Shown here: one piece after another, positions 16,535 to 24,447 of the stretch
Position numbering within the stretch: position 1 is the stretch's first letter
Layout of the letters: each line of letters begins with the position of its first letter
Source of the DNA: Saccharothrix violaceirubra
Lineage (GTDB): Bacteria; Actinomycetota; Actinomycetes; Mycobacteriales; Pseudonocardiaceae
Assembly (NCBI RefSeq): GCF_014203755.1
Contig: NZ_JACHJS010000001.1
Span: forward strand, 5,766,001-5,830,000
Direction: 5' to 3'
DNA: 64,000 bases
Notes under the pieces: model-generated
The model's database searches: none
Told to the model about the DNA's origin: nothing
What the model saw: the letters and a program-made list of their open reading frames with translations, nothing else
Position numbers and translations under genes: made by a program

Positions 16535-16856
16535 CTTTTGGTGATGTTCGGGCAGCCGGGAGTCTGCGGCGGAGAGCTTTGAAGCGGCGCTCGCCGCTGG
16601 GCAGGCCGCCAAGGGGAAGGCAAGTGCTCGTGTTCTCCCCGCATGGCCTGCCAGAGGCAACCACACGCGGAGAACACGGGCTCTCGGTGTGGGCCGGCGC
16701 CCCCGGCTTGGGCGGTGGGCGGGACCCGACTTGAGCGGTGCGGGGCCTCTGGCCGGGTGGCTGTGAGCGCGCCTGGGTGCGTGGTCCTGCTTGGGCGGCC
16801 GTGGTTCCACCGTGGAGGTAGCCTCCGAACGTTGCTCACGTTCAGGAGGCTTTGCG
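16535..16856. other. Intergenic region after ppm1 with long inverted repeat
   Basis: No gene is seen in 322 bp. GTGTTCTCC (16630-16638) and GGAGAACAC (16669-16677) form a stem that extends outward to 12 bp with one G-T pair (16627-16680), enclosing a 30-nt loop; it may be a terminator. The plus strand is strongly G-rich. AGGAGG at 16844-16849 is the ribosome site of the next gene. Confidence 0.55.
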
Positions 16857-17351
16857 GTGGCGGTTGGTGGCAAGGGTGTCGATGCGGAGCGGCTTGATCG
16901 TGAAGCGCGGGAGTTGTTCCGGCAGTTGACGCCGGCGCCGGTGACCGGGCACGACAAGGACGGGCGGCCGTTGAGCATTCCGCCGGGTGAACGTCTCGCG
17001 GAGATCGGGCGGCGGGCGCGGTTCATCGCGGTGAGTGACGCGTTGGCGCGTGCGGTGGTGGTGATTCTGGGGCGGGAAGGCGTGCCCGCTGCTGTCGGGC
17101 ATGTGCAGGTCGACCCCGCGGCTTCCGGGGACGAGCAGGTTTTGGGACTGTTGCTCGATGTCGGCGGGGTTGCCTCGGTGGTTCCGTTGCGGCCCGGTGA
17201 TCCGTTGTTGCGGGGGTATGCGGCGGTCGACGGGGTGATCGATCTGGTCGGGCGCGAGCTTGCCTTTTCCGTCGATCTCGTGGCCGAGGACGACGGGTGG
17301 GTGGGTGCCGAGGCGGTGGCGGCGGGGTTGTTGCGTGCACGCACAGGTTGA
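16857..17351 (+). CDS. Hypothetical protein
   Basis: 164 aa from GTG 16857, chosen for the AGGAGG placed 7 nt upstream. The sequence opens MAVGGKGVDAERLDREARELF and contains a middle segment RARFIAVSDALARAVVVILGREGVPAA and a hydrophobic beta-rich second half. There is no signal peptide or clear membrane span. I do not recognise a family. It belongs to the same G/T-rich patch as the end of ppm1 and the two genes that follow. Confidence 0.6.
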   Translation: MAVGGKGVDAERLDREARELFRQLTPAPVTGHDKDGRPLSIPPGERLAEIGRRARFIAVSDALARAVVVILGREGVPAAVGHVQVDPAASGDEQVLGLLLDVGGVASVVPLRPGDPLLRGYAAVDGVIDLVGRELAFSVDLVAEDDGWVGAEAVAAGLLRARTG

Positions 17352-17441
17352 TGCGGTAACGCAACTGATTCGCTAAGGTGCGGTGTGCCGCGCGGGTCCG
17401 GAGCGGGCCTGCCCGACGATCACCGAGGGGTGGATCTGTCG

Positions 17442-17669
17442 ATGTCGTACACGCTGGTTCTCCGCACTGCCGAGTTCGACCGGGCGGTTGTCGCGGCCGG
17501 GTACTCGTCGGTCGACGACTTCGCCGGCCGGGTCGGACTGCCGGTCGAGGAGGTCGGTGTCGTCCGGGGTGGTGGTGAACCCTCCACGGAGTTCATCGCG
17601 GAGGCCCTGGTCGCGTTGGCTCCGGTGACGTTCGCGAATCTGTTCGAGATCGTGGATCGACCTTTGTAG
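17442..17669 (+). CDS. Small HTH-like protein
   Basis: 75 aa (MSYTLVLRTAEFDRAVVAAG) with a predicted helical arrangement YSSVDDFAGRVGLPVEEVGVV that resembles a phage or Xre-type DNA-binding domain followed by a short helix pair. The ATG at 17442 has GAGGGG about 11 nt upstream. An alternative is GTG 17385, in frame, 5 nt after a TAAGGT hexamer, adding 19 residues. Function unknown. Its TAG stop supplies part of the promoter hexamer of the next gene. Confidence 0.55.
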   Translation: MSYTLVLRTAEFDRAVVAAGYSSVDDFAGRVGLPVEEVGVVRGGGEPSTEFIAEALVALAPVTFANLFEIVDRPL

Positions 17670-17679
17670 TGTCGGGGCG

Positions 17680-18573
17680 ATGGGCCGATTGCACGATGAC
17701 GAGTTCGCTGTCGACGCCGCACTTGTGCGAAGCCTTGTGCGGCACCGTTTTCCCGGGTTCGCCGACGTCGAGCCGGTGCCCGTGTCGTCCTCGGGTACCG
17801 ACAACTTCCTGTTCCGGCTCGGGGACGGACTGGTGGTCCGGGTGCCTCGGACGCCGGCCGCGGCCCGGCTGATCGACCTGGAGAACCGGTGGTTGCCGGT
17901 GCTCGCGGCGCGGCTTCCCGTCCCCTTGCCCGTTCCGGTGGGGGTCGGGGAGCCGTCCGACGACTTTCCCTGGCCCTGGGCGGTGTCGCGGTGGATCGAC
18001 GGGGTCAATCCGGTCGACGACCTCGACGATCCGGCGGGACTCGGGCGGGATCTCGCCCGGTTCGTGGCGGCGTTGCGGCGGGTTCCGGTCGACGGTGGGC
18101 CGCGCGGGATGCGGTCCGGGGCGTTGAGCGGTCGTGACGGTGACGTGCGGGCGGCGATCGCGCGGCTTCGCGGCGATGACGGGGTCGACGTGTCCGCCGT
18201 GTCCGCCGTGTCCGCTTTGTGGGACAAGGCGATGTCGTTGCCCGTGTGGGACGGGCCGGACATGTGGGCACACGGGGACCTTTCGCCCGGCAACGTGCTG
18301 GTGCGGGACGGGCGGTTGGCGGCCGTGCTCGACTTCGGGCTCATGGGGATCGGGGACCCGACCGTCGACCTCGTCGTGGCGTGGAACCTGCTTCCCGCGC
18401 CGGGGCGTGCCGCCTTCCGGGACGTGCTGGGTGTCGGCGACGACGACTGGGCGCGTGGGCGGGCGTGGGCGTTGTCCATCGCGTTGATCCAGTTGCCCTA
18501 TTACCGGGACACCAATCCGGTTCTCGTCGCGAACTCGCGGCACGTGATCCGCCAGGTCCTCGCGGAGGGATGA
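17680..18573 (+). CDS. Aminoglycoside/choline-kinase-like phosphotransferase
   Basis: 297 aa. The APH fold is shown by the N-lobe GTDNFLFRLGDGLVVRVPR, the catalytic loop HGDLSPGNVLV (His, Asp and Asn in place, near residues 205-215) and the metal-binding LDFGLMGIGDP. It should transfer phosphate from ATP to a small molecule hydroxyl. It may inactivate an antibiotic, but most solitary copies in actinomycetes have unknown substrates. TAGTGT 7 nt before the ATG overlaps the upstream stop codon (leaderless pattern). A short in-frame repeat encodes VSAVSAVSA near residue 170. Confidence 0.85.
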   Translation: MGRLHDDEFAVDAALVRSLVRHRFPGFADVEPVPVSSSGTDNFLFRLGDGLVVRVPRTPAAARLIDLENRWLPVLAARLPVPLPVPVGVGEPSDDFPWPWAVSRWIDGVNPVDDLDDPAGLGRDLARFVAALRRVPVDGGPRGMRSGALSGRDGDVRAAIARLRGDDGVDVSAVSAVSALWDKAMSLPVWDGPDMWAHGDLSPGNVLVRDGRLAAVLDFGLMGIGDPTVDLVVAWNLLPAPGRAAFRDVLGVGDDDWARGRAWALSIALIQLPYYRDTNPVLVANSRHVIRQVLAEG

Positions 18574-18695
18574 ATTCGACCCCTGTATATATTCCATGCC
18601 GCTCGTCCGGTGAACGTGACCCGAACGGCCCCGTTGTGGGCCGGTCGGGGCGCGGAGGATGGACTCATGTCCACCGCCGCCGGAATACGGCGCCC

Positions 18696-19511
18696 ATGAC
18701 GGCACTCGTCGACGGCGCCGATTACGCGAGATTGCTGACCATCGTCGAACAACGGGCCGGCCGGTACGCCGAGGACCTCGAGAGCGTCCTCGCGCGGGCC
18801 GGGTTGCGCGGCGAGGAATCGCGACTGCTCGACGAATTCGAGCAGTGCGTGTCCGGTGTGCTCGACCACTACCCGGCGCGGCGCCGGCGGGCGTCGCACG
18901 AACTGCTCTTCCGGCCGTTCTACGAAACCCGCCAGGAATCCGTCGACAGCGAACGCCGCCGCACGCTGCTCGTCGCGCTGATGGCCGCCGAGGTCGAGGC
19001 CCAGGGGCCGCTGCGGCTGACCATGGCACAGAACAAGGACCTGGCCGAGATCCTCGAACGGCTGGGTGTCGACTGCGCGGCCGAAGGGCTGTGGCTGCAC
19101 GCCGCCGAGGCGTTCGAACGCGCCGCCGAGACCCACCTGCTCACCAACGACCACGCCGCCCGCGACCGGTGCCTCTTCCTCCAGACGCGGGCACGACACC
19201 GGATCGAGCAGCGGCCCGCACGCCGCGCCTTCCTCGCGTTCTCGGCCGTCACCTGCGGCTACGGCTACCGGCCCTACCGGCTGCTGTGGTGGGTGCTCGT
19301 CCAACTCGTCGCGTTCTGGCTCACGCTCTGGCTGGTCACCGACGCCCTCACGCCGTACAACCTCTACCTCGCGGCCGTGAACTACCTCAACCCGGCGGGC
19401 ACCGAACAGGCGTCCGGTGCGGTCAAGGCCGTGCTCGTGGTGGAGAGCTACTCGGGTGCCTTGTCGCTCAACGTGTTCTTCGCCCTGCTCGTCCGCCGCT
19501 GGTTCCGCTAG
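18696..19511 (+). CDS. Membrane protein with helical cytosolic domain and channel-like C-terminus
   Basis: 271 aa. Residues 1-175 are soluble and helical, without a recognised motif. A hydrophobic helix at about 195-215 and a second at about 245-267 follow. The second, VVESYSGALSLNVFFALLVR, resembles the end of a two-helix ion-channel pore domain, though no TVGYG selectivity filter is present. The ATG at 18696 is the first in frame. It is convergent with the SCO2521-family gene and the two share a CTAG at 19508-19511 that serves as TAG stop on both strands. A functional link is a guess from position. Confidence 0.6.
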   Translation: MTALVDGADYARLLTIVEQRAGRYAEDLESVLARAGLRGEESRLLDEFEQCVSGVLDHYPARRRRASHELLFRPFYETRQESVDSERRRTLLVALMAAEVEAQGPLRLTMAQNKDLAEILERLGVDCAAEGLWLHAAEAFERAAETHLLTNDHAARDRCLFLQTRARHRIEQRPARRAFLAFSAVTCGYGYRPYRLLWWVLVQLVAFWLTLWLVTDALTPYNLYLAAVNYLNPAGTEQASGAVKAVLVVESYSGALSLNVFFALLVRRWFR

Positions 19512-20467
19512 ACCAGCCGGGACTCCTGCCACGCGGACAACGTCGTGATCGACACCTGGTCCCGCATCCACGCCACGTTCTGGTGCCACGCCGTGCTGAA
19601 ACCCGGCTCGCGCTCCAGGTCGTCCCACAGCGGCCGGAGCACCGGGTCGACGTGCTTGCCGGGCAACCACAACCGCACCAGCAGGCTCAACGCCGCCCCG
19701 AGCACGCGCATCGGGTCGGCACCCACATCCACGTCCCGTTCGGCTTCCTCGACCACCGCACCCAACGTCGTGTACAGCCAGTCGTGCAACGCCAGGTCCT
19801 CGCAGAACACCACCGCGGCGGACGCGGCCTCCGGCGGCACGACCAGGTCCACGGTGCGCTGCACGTCGTCGTCGATGTGCAGGTGCACCGACGGCCGCAC
19901 GTCCGGTTCGACGACGGCGTTCCACCGCAGCCGCGTCGGCCGGGCGCGCAGTCGGGTCCGGTGGTCGAGCTGCGGCCGGCCCTGCACCGCGGCCAGCAGC
20001 CGCTGGCACACCGAGCCGAGGTCCAACGTCTCCGGCACGCGCACCGCCCGCTTGCTGCCGCGCACCACCTGCTCGGGCACCGAGTTGCCGAGCACGTCGA
20101 GCACGCCGCGCCGGCGCGCGTAGTGCGACCACGCCCGGCGTTCGCGGTACTCGACCCACTCGCAGCTCGTGCGCGCGGACGCCTGGAGCACCATGCCGCC
20201 GACCACCACGGCGTGCGAGGCGACCGTGCCGATGCCCCGTGCCCGCGCCTGCGGTTCGGTGGCCAACGCGCAGTCCACGCCCACCACCGAGTCCGGGGAC
20301 ACGGTCCGGTTGATCGGCCGGTCGGTCGCCACGACCTGGCGTCCCGGCCGCAACGACAGCAGGTCGACCACGGACTTGCGGGGCAACGGCAGCGAGGTGT
20401 GCAGCAGGCTTGTGCGCACCTCGCCGAGGATCACCACCCCAGGACTCACCACCCCGGGACTCACCAT
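19508..20467 (-). CDS. SCO2521 family protein
   Basis: 319 aa, last gene of the SCO2524-2523-2522-2521 cassette. After a short N-terminus the sequence has LGEVRTSLL, a central VDLVVPP, and a helical C-terminus with WLPGKHVDPVLRPLWDDLE. No catalytic motif is visible. The start is uncertain: a 15-bp tandem duplication (GTGAGTCCYGGGGTG twice) after ATG 20467 encodes SPGVVSPGVV, and the GTG at 20434 (MVILGEVRTS with numbering from there) may be the ancestral start. The upstream gene overlaps it by 7 bp. Family assignment is from recognised sequence style and gene order. Confidence 0.75.
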   Translation of the reverse strand: MVSPGVVSPGVVILGEVRTSLLHTSLPLPRKSVVDLLSLRPGRQVVATDRPINRTVSPDSVVGVDCALATEPQARARGIGTVASHAVVVGGMVLQASARTSCEWVEYRERRAWSHYARRRGVLDVLGNSVPEQVVRGSKRAVRVPETLDLGSVCQRLLAAVQGRPQLDHRTRLRARPTRLRWNAVVEPDVRPSVHLHIDDDVQRTVDLVVPPEAASAAVVFCEDLALHDWLYTTLGAVVEEAERDVDVGADPMRVLGAALSLLVRLWLPGKHVDPVLRPLWDDLEREPGFSTAWHQNVAWMRDQVSITTLSAWQESRLV

Positions 20468-21468
20468 CTCGGCCCGGCCACGGGCGCGTCGATGAACACG
20501 TGCGACAACCGGGCGCCGAGCTGCGCGGGCACGAACACGCCCTCGCGTTGCGCCCGGTCCACGGTCTGCGCGATCACCGCCTCGTCCACGTCGAGGTGGT
20601 TGAGGATCACGTTGGTCGCGTGCTCGATGCCCAGGTAGCTCTGCGGCAGGATCGACGTCGTCCGGTACGCGGCGAACGGTGCCGGGTGCTCGGTCAACTG
20701 GATCACCGCGGGCAGGTCGGCCCACCGCTTGGGCCACGGGCCCGACCAGCGGCGCGGCTGCGCGACCGGCTCACCCTCGTGCCGCAACGCGCCCAGTCGC
20801 ATCAACTGCCACACCGCCGCCAGGAACGGGCACGACCACAGCCGCCGCTGACCGGGCGTGCCGTCGACGACCTCGGTGCGGTCCCGCCACAGCTCGACGT
20901 CGAGGAAGATCGAGTGGTTGCGCTTGCCGAACTCCACGGCGGGACGCCACTCCTCGCGCGGCATCATCGCCTGGCGGCCGGTGTGGTCGGCCGGCGAGCG
21001 CTCGCCGTTGCACAGCCACCCCGAGTCCTGCACCGGCGGGCGCGACCCGTTCGAGCCGACGGGCGGCTCGGGCAGCAGCATCGCGGCGGTCAGCTCGGCC
21101 AGCGGCACCCGGTCGGCCTCGGAGCAGCCCGCCTCCCGGGCCAGGTAGTCGATGCGCACGCCGTACTCCTCGGCGATCGACAGCACCCGGTCGACCACCT
21201 CCTCGGGCGCGGTGTCGGACCGGAAGTAGTCGTCGACCAGGAAGCACGTGCTCAGCCGCGGCCGGACGCCGTCGAGGTCGGCGGCCAGCGCCGACCGCGT
21301 CGCCTCCAGCCACGGCGCCACCTTGCGGAACTGGGTGCGGACGCGGTCGTCGCCCCCGGCCAGGTCCTCCATGTAGAAGTGCCCCACCTCGACCGAGAGG
21401 TGGGCCAGGGCCAGGTGCCGCGGCTCCGGCCGCGAACTCGCCTCGCTGTACACGGGGGTCGACGTCAC
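20461..21468 (-). CDS. SCO2522 family protein
   Basis: 335 aa from GTG 21468, which overlaps the upstream stop as GTGA and has GGAGGGG just before it. The N-terminal region HLALAHLSVEVGHFYMEDL and LSTCFLVDDYFRSD, then SYLGIEHATNVILNHLD near the C-terminus, are the recognisable features. The protein is soluble, with no membrane span or known catalytic motif. An acidic VDDYF and several conserved-looking His residues could form an active site, but that is speculation. It always travels, as far as I know, with the variant P-loop protein encoded immediately upstream. Confidence 0.77.
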   Translation of the reverse strand: MTSTPVYSEASSRPEPRHLALAHLSVEVGHFYMEDLAGGDDRVRTQFRKVAPWLEATRSALAADLDGVRPRLSTCFLVDDYFRSDTAPEEVVDRVLSIAEEYGVRIDYLAREAGCSEADRVPLAELTAAMLLPEPPVGSNGSRPPVQDSGWLCNGERSPADHTGRQAMMPREEWRPAVEFGKRNHSIFLDVELWRDRTEVVDGTPGQRRLWSCPFLAAVWQLMRLGALRHEGEPVAQPRRWSGPWPKRWADLPAVIQLTEHPAPFAAYRTTSILPQSYLGIEHATNVILNHLDVDEAVIAQTVDRAQREGVFVPAQLGARLSHVFIDAPVAGPRW

Positions 21469-22373
21469 ATCCCCTCCCACACCGCGTCGTCGGTCAGCCG
21501 GGTCGCCAGGTCGCGGAACGCCTCGACGGTCCCCGGGTTCGCGATCCGGGCCGAGACGTCGGACTCGGCGATGAGCTGCTCACGCCATTGCAGCACCGGT
21601 TCGACCGGCGTGGTGCCCAGGATCCGGCTGCGGCCGAGTTTGTTGTCCACGGCGAGCTTGCGCAGCTCCTCGTCGCACGCGTGCAGCCACGTGGCCTGGG
21701 CGGCGGTCTGGCCGGGGTTGTACTCCTTGAGGTTGGGCACGGCCACGCGCACGAACCGGGTCGCGTCCAGCAGCGCCTCCGGGTCGTGGCCGGCGCTGCG
21801 GCCGACCGACAGCAGGCCGCGGTCGCCGTAGACCAGGCCGTTGGCGGCCACGATGTGCTGCCGCGTCCAGCGGTGGAACACCAGCCAGCGGGCGGTGATC
21901 GCGCGCAACGCCGGGTGCGCGGTCGCAATCAGCGCCATGGTCAGCGCGTGCGAGCGGCCCGCGCTCAGGTCGACGACGCACACGTCGAACTCGCTGTCCA
22001 ACCGCGTGAACAGCTCGACGCAGCGCTGTTCGATCTCGTCGGAGGTGGCGAACTCGGCGCCGCCCCGGTCGCCGGGGAACAGCACCAGGCGGCCGGACCG
22101 GGCGTTGGCGCCGCGCAGGTCCGCGCGCGAGGTGTGGTGCCACACGTCGATGCCGCGCGGTTCGGAGATGCCGTCGGTGAAGTACGAGTGCAGGCCGTCG
22201 TGCTCGACGCCGCGTTCGGCGCGCGGGATCTCGAACACCGCGCCGGAGGTCGGCGAGCCGAAGTCGAAGTCCAGGTAGGCCACGTGCGAGCGTTGCGCGA
22301 GGTGGAACGCGATGTTGCAACTGGTCACCGAACGACCGGTGCCGCCCTTGTCGGACGAGGCGAAGACGAGCAC
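21465..22373 (-). CDS. SCO2523 family variant P-loop ATPase (MinD/ParA-like)
   Basis: 302 aa. The N-terminus MLVFASSDKGGTGRSVTSCN is a deviant Walker A of the ParA/MinD type in which the second lysine is Arg (DKGGTGRS, residues 8-15). LDFDFGSPTSGAVF is the Walker A' / switch region and VCVVDLSAGRSHALTM the Walker B side. Such proteins form ATP-dependent dimers that position cargo or partners. Here the Arg substitution suggests altered nucleotide handling. GTG 22373 overlaps the SCO2524 stop by one base (TAGTG), and its own stop overlaps SCO2522, so the set is tightly coupled. Confidence 0.85.
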   Translation of the reverse strand: MLVFASSDKGGTGRSVTSCNIAFHLAQRSHVAYLDFDFGSPTSGAVFEIPRAERGVEHDGLHSYFTDGISEPRGIDVWHHTSRADLRGANARSGRLVLFPGDRGGAEFATSDEIEQRCVELFTRLDSEFDVCVVDLSAGRSHALTMALIATAHPALRAITARWLVFHRWTRQHIVAANGLVYGDRGLLSVGRSAGHDPEALLDATRFVRVAVPNLKEYNPGQTAAQATWLHACDEELRKLAVDNKLGRSRILGTTPVEPVLQWREQLIAESDVSARIANPGTVEAFRDLATRLTDDAVWEGM

Positions 22374-24244
22374 TAGACACCCCTCGACGCGTCGTTCTGG
22401 GCCACGTCCATCTCGTCCAGGCTCAGCAGCGCGGCCAGCGCCAGCGCGTTGGCCGTGCCGGGCCGTTCGGTGACGACCTCGCGGGCCCGGCTGAGCCGGC
22501 GCTCGATCATGGTCAGCTCGGCGCTGCGCGCGGACGTGTCGTCCGAGTCGGAGTTGAGCAGCAGCCGGTTGAGCAGGTGTTCGGCCTCGTGCAGGGCGTC
22601 CTCGGCGCGGGCGCGCATGGACGCGCTGCGCAGCGGGCGTTCCTCGAACGTGCGGGCGCCGGTGATCAACGCCTCGACCACGCGCTCGGTCATGTACCAG
22701 GACGGGCGCCGCTCGACCGCCTCGGCACCGTCCCCGAACAGCACCGCGGCCGGGTTGTCCCACAGTCCGGGGGCGTCGCCGTCGCGGATGCGCCGCCGTT
22801 CCAGGTGGTCCATGGTCGTCTCGGCCAGGCGCATCAGCCGGTCGCGGGCGTTGCGGTTGACCGACAGCGCGGCGGCCTGGAGGCACCGCTTGAGCAGCAG
22901 CGGCGCGAAGTCGCGGGCGTACCAGTAGAGCTGCGGGCCGATGTCGGCCGAGCCGCCCAACGTCATCCGCACGCCGGGCACGTGCATCGCCACCGACGGG
23001 TCGTCCTGGGTGACGCGGCGGGTGATGCGACCGCGTTGGGCCAGCGCTTCGAAGACGGCGACCGCGCGGTTGAGGTCGTCGTCGGTGGCCTGGCGGGCCT
23101 CGAGGTCCTGCACCAGCACGGCGGAGACCAGCAGCGAGTAGTAGTCCGACTCCTCGCCGTCGGACGTGCGCCACGGGATGTCCTCCAGCGGCCAGGTCTT
23201 GCCGAACCGCGCGATCGTGGACCAGTAGCGCTGGGTCAGGTCCCAGCGGATCTGCAACGCCTCGGTGAGCCGGCGCTGCTCGTCGTCGAGCAGGTTCAGC
23301 TCGCGGGTGCGTGCCGACCTGAGGTCGTTGATGCCGTCGAGCGCGACCACGGTGGAGTACAGGTAGGGCCGCGAGTGGGCGACGCCCTGGACGGAGCCGA
23401 TCGTGGGCTGTCGGTCGAAGGCGCTGCGTTCGAGGTCGAGTTCGACCGGGGTGGCGTCGCGGACGATGCTCCAGCCCCAGCCGATCTCGAACAGCCGGCT
23501 CTCCTCCTCCAGGGTGCGGTCCGTGCTCACACCCACGCGTACGTCGTCGAGCAGTCGGGTGCGCACGCGCTGCAGGCGTTCGCGCAGCCGGTTGACCACG
23601 ACCGGGTCCGGGTCGTCGCCCTGGTTGACCATGGCGAGCATCGCGCTGCGCACAGGCGCGTCGCGGTCGTCGAGACCGACGGTGTTGACCACGAACGACC
23701 GCAGCAGACCGATCTGGGCCGCGGTCAGCCGGCGGCTCAGCGCGGCCTGGATGGTCTCGATCCGGCTCACCAGCGCGGGCCGGCGTGCGGCGTGCGGCTT
23801 GTAGACGTTCAGGAAGCCCAGTGCGGCAAGGCAGAGCGTGAGCGACAACGAGTACGAGTCGACCAGGCCGAGCGCGAGTTGTCGCTCGGTCGGCGGTTCG
23901 TCGCCGTCGGTGCCCAGATACCCACCGCCGCCGAAGTACGGCTCGCCGTCGCGGGTGTGCCGTTCCAGGTACTCCTCGACCAGTTCGACGACGCGGAACG
24001 GGACGACCCGCGGCTCGCCGAGGCGTTCGAGGGCCTTGGCCGCGTCCTCGGCGATCACGTCGGGTTGTTCCAGCGCGAGCGCCGACACCTCGGTGGCCGG
24101 GTAGAGCAGGCAGATGAGCTGCTCGGCGTCGCTGAGCGAATTCGAGTCCTCCCGGCCGCCCCACTGCCAGGCACCGTCGCGATAGGAGGACTTGACGACC
24201 GACCGCCAGATGTCCAGGATCTGCCGCCTCGGCTGAATTCTCAT
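22373..24244 (-). CDS. SCO2524 family protein
   Basis: 623 aa, opening MRIQPRRQILDIWRSVVKSS. The sequence is predominantly alpha-helical with no signal peptide. Notable stretches are LICLLYPATEVSALALEQPD, the SDYYSLLVSAVLVQDLEA region and a C-terminal helical bundle rich in Arg/Glu. No catalytic motif is recognised; it may be a scaffold or sensor for the P-loop protein. ATG 24244 matches the usual family opening; an in-frame extension upstream lacks a ribosome site. A TACGGT hexamer at 24303-24298 (minus) is a possible -10 for the cassette, giving a leader of roughly 45 nt. Confidence 0.8.
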   Translation of the reverse strand: MRIQPRRQILDIWRSVVKSSYRDGAWQWGGREDSNSLSDAEQLICLLYPATEVSALALEQPDVIAEDAAKALERLGEPRVVPFRVVELVEEYLERHTRDGEPYFGGGGYLGTDGDEPPTERQLALGLVDSYSLSLTLCLAALGFLNVYKPHAARRPALVSRIETIQAALSRRLTAAQIGLLRSFVVNTVGLDDRDAPVRSAMLAMVNQGDDPDPVVVNRLRERLQRVRTRLLDDVRVGVSTDRTLEEESRLFEIGWGWSIVRDATPVELDLERSAFDRQPTIGSVQGVAHSRPYLYSTVVALDGINDLRSARTRELNLLDDEQRRLTEALQIRWDLTQRYWSTIARFGKTWPLEDIPWRTSDGEESDYYSLLVSAVLVQDLEARQATDDDLNRAVAVFEALAQRGRITRRVTQDDPSVAMHVPGVRMTLGGSADIGPQLYWYARDFAPLLLKRCLQAAALSVNRNARDRLMRLAETTMDHLERRRIRDGDAPGLWDNPAAVLFGDGAEAVERRPSWYMTERVVEALITGARTFEERPLRSASMRARAEDALHEAEHLLNRLLLNSDSDDTSARSAELTMIERRLSRAREVVTERPGTANALALAALLSLDEMDVAQNDASRGV

Positions 24245-24447
24245 GGCCGCCATCCCGAAGGTCGCAACCCGCGCGAATGCGTCACGCGGCGTGGCGAACC
24301 GTAGCACGGCGGACGGCTTTCCGGGCCGCCATTCCAGCCGGTACGGCATGGTTTGTCCACGCGGGTCGCACCCCATGTCGAGCATTCCGCACAATTGCCG
24401 ACAAGGGACTCCCGAATGGAATTCCCAGTGAAAAGGAATAGGGCCGT

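Noticed and set aside
18667..18695. Earlier ATG (18667) for the channel-like membrane gene
   Set aside because: It is not in frame with the open reading frame that encodes the conserved C-terminus.
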